A stretch of DNA of 12,660 bases from NCBI GenBank assembly GCA_946478675.1, contig CAMLEF010000098.1, forward strand, positions 1-12,660, read 5' to 3'. The notes beneath the pieces are model-generated. The model searched no databases, was not told the origin of the DNA, and saw nothing but the letters and a program-made list of their open reading frames with translations. Made by a program: the position numbers and the translations under genes. The DNA comes from an uncultured Flavobacteriales bacterium (GTDB lineage: Bacteria > Bacteroidota > Bacteroidia > Palsa-965). Every line of letters starts with the position of its first letter. The first letter of the stretch is position 1. Positions 7,291 to 12,660 of this stretch are shown piece after piece.

Positions 7291-8391
7291 ATGCCGCGCC
7301 CGCTGATCAGTTTCATGGATTCAGAAGTCATCTCGGCTTTTTCCATTACGGTCGGGGGACTGTTGCTGTACCAGCTCGTCTTCTGGATCCTGAAGCAGCG
7401 TTCGCGCAATGCAGAGCGCTACCTGGCCCGGTTGCTGCAGGAGGAAATTCACCTGCCGGGATTGCTGCTCATGCTTTTCATCACGTTGCGTGTCGGCCTG
7501 CAGATCATTCATCACCGTTTGCCCGAAACGATCAACGACTGGCTGTTGCATGCCATTGCTATTGGCATCATCGGCTGCGTGGCGTGGCTCTTCATGCGCG
7601 TGATCAATCTTTTTCGCGGCCTGGTGATGCACCGGTATAAGAAAGAGAATCCGCACGGCTACAGTCAGCGAAAAGCAGAAACGCGTTTTCAGCTCATTCA
7701 GCACCTGTTGAATTTTATGATCATTCTCGCAGGAATTGCCGCTGCGCTGATGACGTTTCCGGCGGTGCGGCAGGTCGGCAGCACCATTCTCGCTTCGGCG
7801 GGCGTGATCGGCATCGTGCTGGGATTTGCCGCGCAGAAAAGTCTCGGGACACTGTTCGCCGGAATACAAATCGCCATTGCGCAACCGATCCGGCTGAACG
7901 ACGTGGTGATCGTCGAAGGACAATACGGAACGATCGGTGAAATTTCGCTGACGTACGTGGTCGTGAATTCCTGGGACGGCCGGCGGCTGATCGTGCCGAT
8001 CAATTATTTTCTCGAGAAAACATTTGAGAACTGGACACGCGTTTCGCCGGAAGTCATCGGTGTCGTGAAGCTGTACACGGATTATTCGCTGCCGGTGCAA
8101 ACGGTGCGCGAAAAAGTGAAAGGCTGGCTCGGGGAATCGACGCTCTGGGACAAGCGCGCATGGGGCTTCGTGGTGACTGACGCGACGGAGAAAGCCATCC
8201 AGGTGCGCATCACCGCCAGCGCAAAAGATTCGGGTGACGCATTCGACCTGCAATGTTTGCTGCGCGAAAAACTCATCACGTACCTGCAGCAGGAATTTCC
8301 CGGAACGTTGCCGCGCGCAAGAGTGGAAGTGATCGGGAAAGAAACCACAGAAATGCCTTCGTCGAATGACAAGTCGCTGCAGAAATCGTAA
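7291..8391 (+). CDS. MscS-family mechanosensitive ion channel
   Basis: A 366-residue inner-membrane protein predicted to open under membrane tension and release small solutes. Hydrophobic segments lie near residues 13-34, 56-73, 86-108 and 137-157. The conserved pore helix follows at about 163-197 (SAGVIGIVLGFAAQKSLGTLFAGI), then the beta domain with NDVVIVEGQYGTIGEISL and VPINYFLEKTFENWTR (to about 250) and a cytoplasmic C-terminal domain. This gives at least five transmembrane helices against three in E. coli MscS, so it belongs to a larger MscS-like subgroup. It starts 3 nt after the cphB stop and is almost surely cotranscribed. An alternative ATG at 7315 would remove eight residues; neither has a Shine-Dalgarno sequence. 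The link to cyanophycin turnover is inference from position. Confidence 0.9.
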   Translation: MPRPLISFMDSEVISAFSITVGGLLLYQLVFWILKQRSRNAERYLARLLQEEIHLPGLLLMLFITLRVGLQIIHHRLPETINDWLLHAIAIGIIGCVAWLFMRVINLFRGLVMHRYKKENPHGYSQRKAETRFQLIQHLLNFMIILAGIAAALMTFPAVRQVGSTILASAGVIGIVLGFAAQKSLGTLFAGIQIAIAQPIRLNDVVIVEGQYGTIGEISLTYVVVNSWDGRRLIVPINYFLEKTFENWTRVSPEVIGVVKLYTDYSLPVQTVREKVKGWLGESTLWDKRAWGFVVTDATEKAIQVRITASAKDSGDAFDLQCLLREKLITYLQQEFPGTLPRARVEVIGKETTEMPSSNDKSLQKS

Positions 8392-8413
8392 ATTGGTGCG
8401 ATCAACCTGCGCA

Positions 8414-10480
8414 ATGAAGATTCGTTTTTACTTTATCCTGTTTACCGCCCTGTTTTTCTGCTCCGTTTTATCGGCGCAGGATGTCGATCTTGGAAAAGGA
8501 TTCCACAAAGACAAAAAAGGACAGGACGCTTTTTTTCGGGCCGAGGATTATTTCGACAACGGCTATTACCTGCTTGCGCTTCCGCTGTACCGCTCGCTCG
8601 AGCCGACGTACGGTACTTCCGATTATCTCATCTATCGCATCGGCATCTGCCTGCTGTACAAAAGCGATGAAACCCAAACGGCGCTCGATTACCTGAAGAA
8701 GGTGAAAGAGAAAAATCCCAAAGCGGCCGACATCGATCTTTATCTCGCGAAAGCGTATCATCTCAATGGTGATTTCGACCAGGCGATCGCGCAGCTTGAT
8801 CTTTACGAGAAACAAAAGAACCTTCCGCCATCGAAACGCGACCAGGCGGAGCAGCTGCGCAAATACTGCATGAACGCCAAAGAGCTTTCTTCGCACCCGG
8901 TAGAAGCGAAGATCACCAACGTCGGAGAACCGGTGAACACTGAAAATTCCGAATACGTTCCCGTCGTTTCTTCCGATGATTCCATCATGCTGTTCACGTA
9001 TCGCGGCGAACATTCTACCGGCGGACTGCAATCGTATCCCGGTACGCCTGATTCTTCCGGCATTTATTTCGAAGACGTTTTTTACACCTATCGCCAGGGC
9101 GGAAAATGGCAGGAGCCGGTTGCGCTCGACTCTACGATCAACGGTGACGGCCACGACGCGTGCATCGGTATTTCCAACGACGGGCAGGTGCTGCTCATTT
9201 ACAAAGACGAAGCCGGCGGTGGTGATATTTACCAAAGCCGCCTCACCGGTTTTTACTGGACCGCTCCCGTGCCGCTGCTCGGCGATATCAATTCGACCAG
9301 CTGGGAAGGAAGCGCTACGTTCTCTTCTGATATGAAAACCATCTTCTTCGCCAGCGAACGTCCGGGAGGATACGGCGGAAGAGATATTTACCAGGCCACG
9401 CTCATGCCCGACGGCACCTGGGGCAACGTGCGCAACCTCGGACCGAAAGTGAATACCGCGATGAACGAAGACGCGCCGTTCCTTCACCCGAACGGAACCA
9501 CGCTCATCTTCAGTTCGGAGTCGTTCAACAGCATGGGCGGCTACGACATTTTCAAAACGGAAATGACCGTGATCGACAGCACCAACTGGGAGCCCGGTGA
9601 TGCGGAAAACATCGGTTACCCGATCAATACGCCGGGTGATGATAAATATTTTGTGCTCGGAACAGATGGTAAGCACGGTTATTATTCTTCCGGAAAATCG
9701 GGTGGGCAGGGGCAGCAGGATATTTATCTCGTGGAAGCCGATTTCGGATTGAAGAATGCGAACGTGCTTCAGGTTAGTGGTATCGTGACGTTGAACGACA
9801 AGCCGGACTATGCGTTGGTTTCCGTAAAAGATGACCAGGGGAAGCTGCGCACGTTCGAAGTTTCTGCGAATGCAACGAACGGAAAATACCTCGTGAATTT
9901 ACCGGCCGGACGCAAGTATACGCTGACGTTTGTCAATGACAGCGCAGGCTCGCAGCAACATTCGGTAGATGCTACAAGCGCAACAGCAGAGATGCAGCGT
10001 ATGACGCTCGACGTTTCTTTTTACACCGGCGATTACGCCACGCGCATACACGCCCGCCAGGATTCCGCGCGCACGGCCGATTCACTCGCGCTCGCCGCAC
10101 GCATGGCCATGAAAGATTCTGTCGCGAAGCCGGTGGTAAATCCGGATGCTTCTTCCGGCATGGCGTACGACGAAATGTTGCGCGTTTACGGCAACACCAA
10201 AGTGCCCGGCATGATTTACCGCGTGCAGATCGCAGCGTACAATTTCCCGTCGAACTACAACTCCGGCCCGCTCCGCGCACTCGGCCCGATCGACCAGGTG
10301 AAGCTCGACGACGGCATCACGCGTTTCACGATGGGGCAATTTGAAACGCTCGCAGAAGCCGATGCCTATTGCAAAAAAGTGATCGCTGCCGGCCAGACCG
10401 ATGCGTTCGTTACGGCGCAAAAAGACGGAAAACGTTACCTGCTGAAGGATCTTGCCGCGTTGCATTTCTTTCAGAAGTGA
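8414..10480 (+). CDS. PorE-like envelope protein: TPR, PD40 propeller, regulatory-like and SPOR domains
   Basis: This 688-residue protein is exported through an N-terminal signal peptide (residues 1-21, ending LSA-Q). Residues about 35-155 are TPR-like helices (ALPLYRSLEPTYG, DLYLAKAYHLNGDFDQAIAQL). Residues about 173-445 hold PD40/WD40-like propeller blades (SDDSIMLFTYRGE, SSDMKTIFFASERPGGYGGRDIY, HPNGTTLIFSSES, GYYSSGKSGGQGQQDIYLVE). Residues about 450-540 resemble a carboxypeptidase regulatory-like beta domain. Residues about 600-688 look like a SPOR peptidoglycan-binding domain (YRVQIAAY, then ITRFTMGQFETLAEADAYCKKV). The first three domains match the T9SS component PorE order, but that family ends in an OmpA-like domain. 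A role anchoring something to the cell wall is inference. The ATG at 8414 was chosen because an in-frame ATG at 8366 would bury the signal peptide and overlap mscS. It lies 22 nt after mscS, so cotranscription is possible; a degenerate box, TAAATTGG, at 8389-8396 is weak. Confidence 0.85.
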   Translation: MKIRFYFILFTALFFCSVLSAQDVDLGKGFHKDKKGQDAFFRAEDYFDNGYYLLALPLYRSLEPTYGTSDYLIYRIGICLLYKSDETQTALDYLKKVKEKNPKAADIDLYLAKAYHLNGDFDQAIAQLDLYEKQKNLPPSKRDQAEQLRKYCMNAKELSSHPVEAKITNVGEPVNTENSEYVPVVSSDDSIMLFTYRGEHSTGGLQSYPGTPDSSGIYFEDVFYTYRQGGKWQEPVALDSTINGDGHDACIGISNDGQVLLIYKDEAGGGDIYQSRLTGFYWTAPVPLLGDINSTSWEGSATFSSDMKTIFFASERPGGYGGRDIYQATLMPDGTWGNVRNLGPKVNTAMNEDAPFLHPNGTTLIFSSESFNSMGGYDIFKTEMTVIDSTNWEPGDAENIGYPINTPGDDKYFVLGTDGKHGYYSSGKSGGQGQQDIYLVEADFGLKNANVLQVSGIVTLNDKPDYALVSVKDDQGKLRTFEVSANATNGKYLVNLPAGRKYTLTFVNDSAGSQQHSVDATSATAEMQRMTLDVSFYTGDYATRIHARQDSARTADSLALAARMAMKDSVAKPVVNPDASSGMAYDEMLRVYGNTKVPGMIYRVQIAAYNFPSNYNSGPLRALGPIDQVKLDDGITRFTMGQFETLAEADAYCKKVIAAGQTDAFVTAQKDGKRYLLKDLAALHFFQK

Positions 10481-10490
10481 TGCTTTTTTT
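10462..10490 (+). terminator. Probable intrinsic terminator overlapping the stop codon
   Basis: GCATTTCT (10462-10469) pairs with AGAA (10473-10476) and ATGC (10480-10483), with a 3-nt loop and a 3-nt bulge (GTG). Seven Ts follow directly (10484-10490). The hairpin includes the last codons and stop of the SPOR protein gene. The stem is short and bulged, but the position and T-tract are right. Confidence 0.45.
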
Positions 10491-10492
10491 CT

Positions 10493-10500
10493 TAAATTTG
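10493..10500 (+). promoter_or_regulatory. Orphan -7 box (TAAATTTG)
   Basis: This is an exact TAnnTTTG match just after the T-tract, about 135 nt before marR. No TTG lies at a suitable -33 position. If used, it would give marR a second, longer leader, or make a short RNA that begins near the TTTTCTCCCGAAAGG repeat. Confidence 0.25.
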
Positions 10501-10506
10501 ATACGC

Positions 10507-10521
10507 TTTTCTCCCGAAAGG
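10507..10521 (+). repeat. 15-bp direct repeat, copy 1 (TTTTCTCCCGAAAGG)
   Basis: This is identical to 11090-11104. Both copies lie in intergenic DNA shortly after a stop codon, with marR between them. A shared 15-mer is expected less than once by chance in this window. Confidence 0.5.
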
Positions 10522-10590
10522 CTATTTTCAAGATTTTCTTCCTGCTGATTTTATTGAATTGATGGATAAGGATTTAGGGTAGGAGTAGTA

Positions 10591-10610
10591 TTATTTGTAT
10601 ATACATATAA
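10591..10610. promoter_or_regulatory. Palindromic candidate MarR operator
   Basis: TTATTTGTATATACATATAA is symmetric in 9 of 10 base pairs, with a perfect 10-bp core TGTATATACA (10596-10605). It lies 10 nt before the -7 box of marR and includes the TTTG (10594-10597) that would serve as a -33 element with a 23-nt spacer. MarR dimers bind 16-20 bp palindromes, often at their own promoter, so autorepression is the natural reading. A second small inverted motif, ATGT-TTTT-ACAT, follows at 10610-10621. Confidence 0.5.
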
Positions 10611-10620
10611 TGTTTTTACA

Positions 10621-10628
10621 TACTTTTG
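10621..10628 (+). promoter_or_regulatory. Bacteroidota -7 box (TACTTTTG) for marR
   Basis: This is an exact TAnnTTTG match followed by CAGTGAA and the ATG at 10636. The 7-nt distance implies a leaderless or nearly leaderless transcript, as for the genes at 596 and 2161. A TTTG at 10594-10597 is the best -33 candidate. Confidence 0.6.
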
Positions 10629-10635
10629 CAGTGAA

Positions 10636-11085
10636 ATGAGAATCGAAGACGAAATCAAGCAGAAGCAATTCAGCAACATTTACCACCGCATGTCGGTGAA
10701 CATTCTTTTTACGGCTTCGTGGCTGCAGACGCATCACCTGCGCATGCTGAAGCCGCATGGCATTACGCCGCAGCAATACAACGTGCTTCGCATCCTGCGC
10801 GGGCAACATCCGAACGCCGCTTCGGTGGGGCTCATCCAGGAGCGCATGCTCGATCGCAGCTCGAATGCGTCGCGACTGGTGGATAAGCTGGTGGCGAAAA
10901 AACTTGTCGATCGCAAGACGTGCCCGGATGACCGCCGGCAGGTGGATATTAAAATCACGACTGCAGGATTGGAGCTGCTCGAACGCATGGATGTCGATAT
11001 GAAGAAATGGGAAGGGATGATGAAGACGTTGTCGGAAGATGAAGCCGGCCAGCTCGGAGAATTGCTCGACAAGCTCCGGGGGTAA
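10636..11085 (+). CDS. MarR-family transcriptional regulator
   Basis: This 149-residue protein has the MarR layout: N-terminal dimerisation helices (1-40), a winged helix-turn-helix (about 43-108) and a C-terminal dimerisation helix (about 110-149). The recognition helix is around DRSSNASRLVDKLVAKKL (73-90). The wing DRKTCPDDRRQVDIKIT (92-108) carries the Asp-x-Arg feature of the family. One cysteine (Cys96) sits in the wing; single cysteines sense oxidants in some MarR proteins, but nothing here proves that role. It probably represses its own promoter and the downstream yceI and pirin genes, binding the palindrome at 10591-10610 and perhaps TTGTTACAA at 11107. The inducing ligand is unknown. 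yceI follows after 54 nt. Confidence 0.92.
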   Translation: MRIEDEIKQKQFSNIYHRMSVNILFTASWLQTHHLRMLKPHGITPQQYNVLRILRGQHPNAASVGLIQERMLDRSSNASRLVDKLVAKKLVDRKTCPDDRRQVDIKITTAGLELLERMDVDMKKWEGMMKTLSEDEAGQLGELLDKLRG

Positions 11086-11099
11086 AAATTTTTCTCCCG
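11077..11099 (+). other. Hairpin across the marR stop codon
   Basis: CGGGGG (11077-11082) pairs with CTCCCG (11094-11099) with one G-T wobble; after a T-T mismatch, AA/TT pairs continue the stem towards a small A/T loop. It covers the TAA of marR (11083-11085) and the start of repeat copy 2. No T-tract follows, so it may limit read-through or shape the mRNA between marR and yceI. Confidence 0.35.
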
Positions 11100-11104
11100 A
11101 AAGG
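11090..11104 (+). repeat. 15-bp direct repeat, copy 2 (TTTTCTCCCGAAAGG)
   Basis: This is identical to 10507-10521. Here its CTCCCG half forms the right arm of the hairpin over the marR stop codon, whereas at copy 1 no partner arm is seen. Confidence 0.5.
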
Positions 11105-11106
11105 TG

Positions 11107-11123
11107 TTGTTACAATAAATTTA
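11107..11123 (+). promoter_or_regulatory. Possible yceI promoter with overlapping operator
   Basis: TAAATTTA (11116-11123) differs from TAnnTTTG only in its last base and would leave a 16-nt leader before the yceI ATG at 11140. Directly before it lies TTGTTACAA (11107-11115), a perfect 9-bp palindrome whose TTGT/ACAA halves resemble the TGTA/TACA halves of the marR operator. No -33 TTG is evident. Read-through from marR is an alternative. Confidence 0.3.
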
Positions 11124-11139
11124 AACCAACCGCCCGCTC

Positions 11140-11688
11140 ATGAAAAAGACAACGATCCTTCTCGCCACCGCAGCAGTATTTGCCGCAGGACTTTTCGCCT
11201 TTACGGTTACCGACACGAAGTGGACGGTCAACGCACAGGATGCGAAAATCGAATTCACGATGCCGAACGGAAAACACGGCGGCACCGTCAGCGGCCTCGA
11301 CGCTTCGTTCGATTTCGACCCGATGCACCCGGAGCTCGCGCTGCTGAAAGCGACCGTCGACGTGAAGCAGCTCAAAGCCGATAACGAAAAGCTGACCGCG
11401 CACCTGATGACGAACGATTTCTTCGACGCCGAGCATCATCCCACGATGACGTTCACTTCTGAAAAAGTCGTTGCGAACGACAGCGGCTTCGTCGTCACCG
11501 GCCCACTCGCTATTCGTGATTCCGTACACACTGTCAGCGTTCCGTTCACCTTCAAACAGGACGGCAACAAAGCCACCTTCAAAGGCACGCTCGACATCTT
11601 CGCCGGCGATTACGGCGTCGGACAAAAAAGCAAATCCGGTAACGATCGCGTACTCGTTTCGATCGAAGTTCCGGTTTGGAAAGAGTAA
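11140..11688 (+). CDS. YceI-family periplasmic lipid-binding-like protein
   Basis: The 182 residues start with a signal peptide (MKKTTILLATAAVFAAGLFA) and no lipobox cysteine, so the product should be periplasmic. The mature part has the YceI beta-barrel signature: DTKWTVNAQDAKIEFTMPN, GTVSGLDASFDFDP, LKATVDVKQLKADNEK, MTNDFFDAEHHPTMTFTSEKV and a final GDYGVG...VLVSIEVPV. YceI proteins are lipocalin-like barrels known to bind polyisoprenoids; their role is often linked to stress or membrane redox carriers. The ligand here is unknown. It is 54 nt downstream of marR and 176 nt upstream of pirin, so joint control by MarR is plausible. Confidence 0.92.
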   Translation: MKKTTILLATAAVFAAGLFAFTVTDTKWTVNAQDAKIEFTMPNGKHGGTVSGLDASFDFDPMHPELALLKATVDVKQLKADNEKLTAHLMTNDFFDAEHHPTMTFTSEKVVANDSGFVVTGPLAIRDSVHTVSVPFTFKQDGNKATFKGTLDIFAGDYGVGQKSKSGNDRVLVSIEVPVWKE

Positions 11689-11691
11689 ATC

Positions 11692-11825
11692 AATGTGCTA
11701 ATATGCTAATGGGGGTAATGTGCTTTCCGATAGCCCTCGGAGGCGCACAAACCCGCCGCACGCTTTACTTCCGATTGGAAGATTGCATATTCTGCATTGC
11801 TGTTTCGTTAGCTGATTAGCACATT
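11692..11825. repeat. Long-armed inverted repeat between yceI and pirin
   Basis: The left arm 11692-11711 (AATGTGCTAATATGCTAATG) is the inverse of 11806-11825 with three mismatches in 20 bp, including a perfect 11-bp block AATGTGCTAAT/ATTAGCACATT. A second AATGTGC copy (11717-11723, in GGGGTAATGTGC) can pair instead with 11819-11830, so two alternative stems are possible. The 94-base loop contains a small perfect hairpin, CTTCC-GATT-GGAAG (11768-11781). From memory, TGCTAAT/ATTAGCA-rich intergenic repeats recur in Bacteroidota genomes. It may be an extragenic repeat or the structured leader of the pirin mRNA. Confidence 0.55.
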
Positions 11826-11851
11826 AACCCATTCGCAAATTGTTTTTTAAA

Positions 11852-11859
11852 AGAAAGGA
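11852..11859 (+). promoter_or_regulatory. Shine-Dalgarno-like sequence (AGAAAGGA) for pirin
   Basis: The purine-rich AGAAAGGA ends 5 nt before the ATG at 11865 and supports that start. Unlike the leaderless genes in this window, pirin therefore appears to have a real 5' leader. Confidence 0.5.
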
Positions 11860-11864
11860 CAACA

Positions 11865-12575
11865 ATGAAAACGATCATTCACAAAGCCTCCGAACGTGGT
11901 CATGTCGATCACGGCTGGCTGAATGCACATCACAGCTTTAGCTTCGCGAGCTGGTACGATCCGTCAAAAGTGCACTTCGGATTGCTGCGTGTGCTCAATG
12001 ACGATATCGTTGCCGGGGGAACCGGTTTCGGCCGCCATCCGCACGACAACATGGAGATCGTCACAATTCCGCTGGAAGGTGCGTTGAAGCACAAGGACAG
12101 CACCGGTGGCGAAGGCGTGATCCGCAAAGGAGAAGTGCAGATCATGTCGGCGGGTTCCGGCATCTACCATTCGGAAGAGAACGCTTCCAAAACCGAAGCC
12201 GTGAATCTTTTCCAGGTCTGGGTTTTCCCGAAAGAGCGCAACATCCAGCCGCGTTACGACCAGCGCATGTTCGAAAAAGAGAAACGCATGAACCAGCTCT
12301 GCACGGTCGTATCGCCGGATAAAAACGACGATGCGCTCTGGATCAACCAGGATGCGTACTTCTCGCTCGGCGCCTGGGACAACGCCACGACGATCGATTA
12401 CAAGATCCGCCACAATGGCAACGGCGCTTACATCATGATCGTCGAAGGCAGCGCGGAAATCGAAGGCAACGCTCTCGGCAAACGCGACGCGATCGGCGTA
12501 TGGGATACCGAATCCGTGAAGATCAACGTCGCCGCGAATACGGAAGTGCTGGTGATCGAAGTCCCGATGAACTGA
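11865..12575 (+). CDS. Pirin-family protein (YhaK-like bicupin)
   Basis: This 236-residue protein has the bicupin pirin fold. The N-terminal cupin (about 1-120) opens RGHVDHGWLNAHHSFSFASW and carries the metal ligands His58 and His60 (RHPHDNMEIV), His102 and Glu104 (GIYHSEEN), matching the four Fe ligands of characterised pirins. The C-terminal cupin (about 150-236) lacks such a set, as is usual. Some family members show quercetin dioxygenase activity; others are linked to redox or stress responses. The substrate here is not known. It stands after marR and yceI in an arrangement common in Bacteroidota, but the 176-base gap with an inverted repeat suggests partly separate control. A hairpin follows its stop. 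Confidence 0.94.
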   Translation: MKTIIHKASERGHVDHGWLNAHHSFSFASWYDPSKVHFGLLRVLNDDIVAGGTGFGRHPHDNMEIVTIPLEGALKHKDSTGGEGVIRKGEVQIMSAGSGIYHSEENASKTEAVNLFQVWVFPKERNIQPRYDQRMFEKEKRMNQLCTVVSPDKNDDALWINQDAYFSLGAWDNATTIDYKIRHNGNGAYIMIVEGSAEIEGNALGKRDAIGVWDTESVKINVAANTEVLVIEVPMN

Positions 12576-12605
12576 TTCTCGCACGACCCGACGCTCGGAC
12601 GGCCC

Positions 12606-12645
12606 GGTGTGAGGTGTCATGAGATGTTAAAAGACACCGCACACC
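12606..12645 (+). terminator. Strong hairpin after pirin
   Basis: GGTGTGAGGTGTC (12606-12618) pairs with GACACCGCACACC (12633-12645) in 12 of 13 positions around a 14-nt loop, 30 nt after the pirin stop. A C-rich tract including eight Cs (12652-12659) follows rather than Ts, so it is not a classical intrinsic terminator. It may be a 3'-end stabiliser, a bidirectional structure, or an extragenic repeat copy. Confidence 0.45.
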
Positions 12646-12660
12646 CGCCAACCCCCCCCA

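Noticed and set aside
8366..8413. Upstream in-frame ATG for the TPR/PD40/SPOR gene
   Set aside because: It would overlap mscS and place 16 charged residues before a clear signal peptide.
12652..12659. Run of eight Cs at the right edge
   Set aside because: As a lone homopolymer near the window end it could be a phase-variable tract or simple low complexity; no gene context is visible to decide.
1..12660. CRISPR array, tRNA, rRNA, insertion sequence, toxin-antitoxin or phage genes
   Set aside because: No evenly spaced repeats, cloverleaf, rRNA-like stretch, transposase or integrase motif was seen on either strand.

Overview
The window looks like a chromosomal piece of a fairly GC-rich member of the Bacteroidota. 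Three things support this. Promoters of the phylum's TAnnTTTG (-7) type sit directly in front of several genes. The secreted and envelope proteins are of types typical of the phylum: a repeat protein that looks like a type IX secretion (T9SS) cargo, and a TPR/PD40/SPOR envelope protein. The MarR-YceI-pirin gene order is also familiar there. No tRNA, rRNA, CRISPR array, transposase, integrase or phage gene is visible, so this reads as core or lightly accessory chromosome rather than a mobile island.

Layout. 1-395 (minus): 5' part of a secreted repeat protein that runs off the left edge. All other genes are on the plus strand. 596-2131: an unrecognised, helix-rich cytoplasmic protein. 2161-3384: a BaiN/RdsA (HI0933-like) flavoprotein. 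3385-3730: a 346-base gap containing a consensus DnaA box and a near-consensus one. 3731-8391: a compact operon of cyanophycin synthetase (cphA), cyanophycinase (cphB) and an MscS-type channel. 8414-10480: an envelope protein with TPR, PD40 propeller, carboxypeptidase-regulatory-like and SPOR domains, ending in a probable intrinsic terminator. 10636-12575: a MarR regulator, a YceI-family periplasmic protein and a pirin, with candidate operators, hairpins and a long-armed inverted repeat between them.

How the genes work together. CphA polymerises Asp and Arg into cyanophycin and CphB cuts it back to beta-Asp-Arg dipeptides, so the central operon is a complete store-and-release module for nitrogen and carbon. 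The channel placed 3 nt after cphB, most likely on the same mRNA, suggests a link between polymer turnover and turgor. The MarR-YceI-pirin block looks like a small stress or quinone/electrophile response unit, probably autoregulated through a palindrome upstream of marR.

Most notable observations: cphA-cphB-mscS coupling; a PorE-like architecture in which SPOR stands where OmpA is usual; three genes with TAnnTTTGCAG only 4-7 nt before the start codon, implying leaderless mRNAs; a DnaA-box pair 32 bp apart upstream of cphA; and the MarR palindrome. None of these proves a wholly new system. The best candidates for new biology are the cyanophycin/channel operon and the SPOR-ended PorE-like protein.
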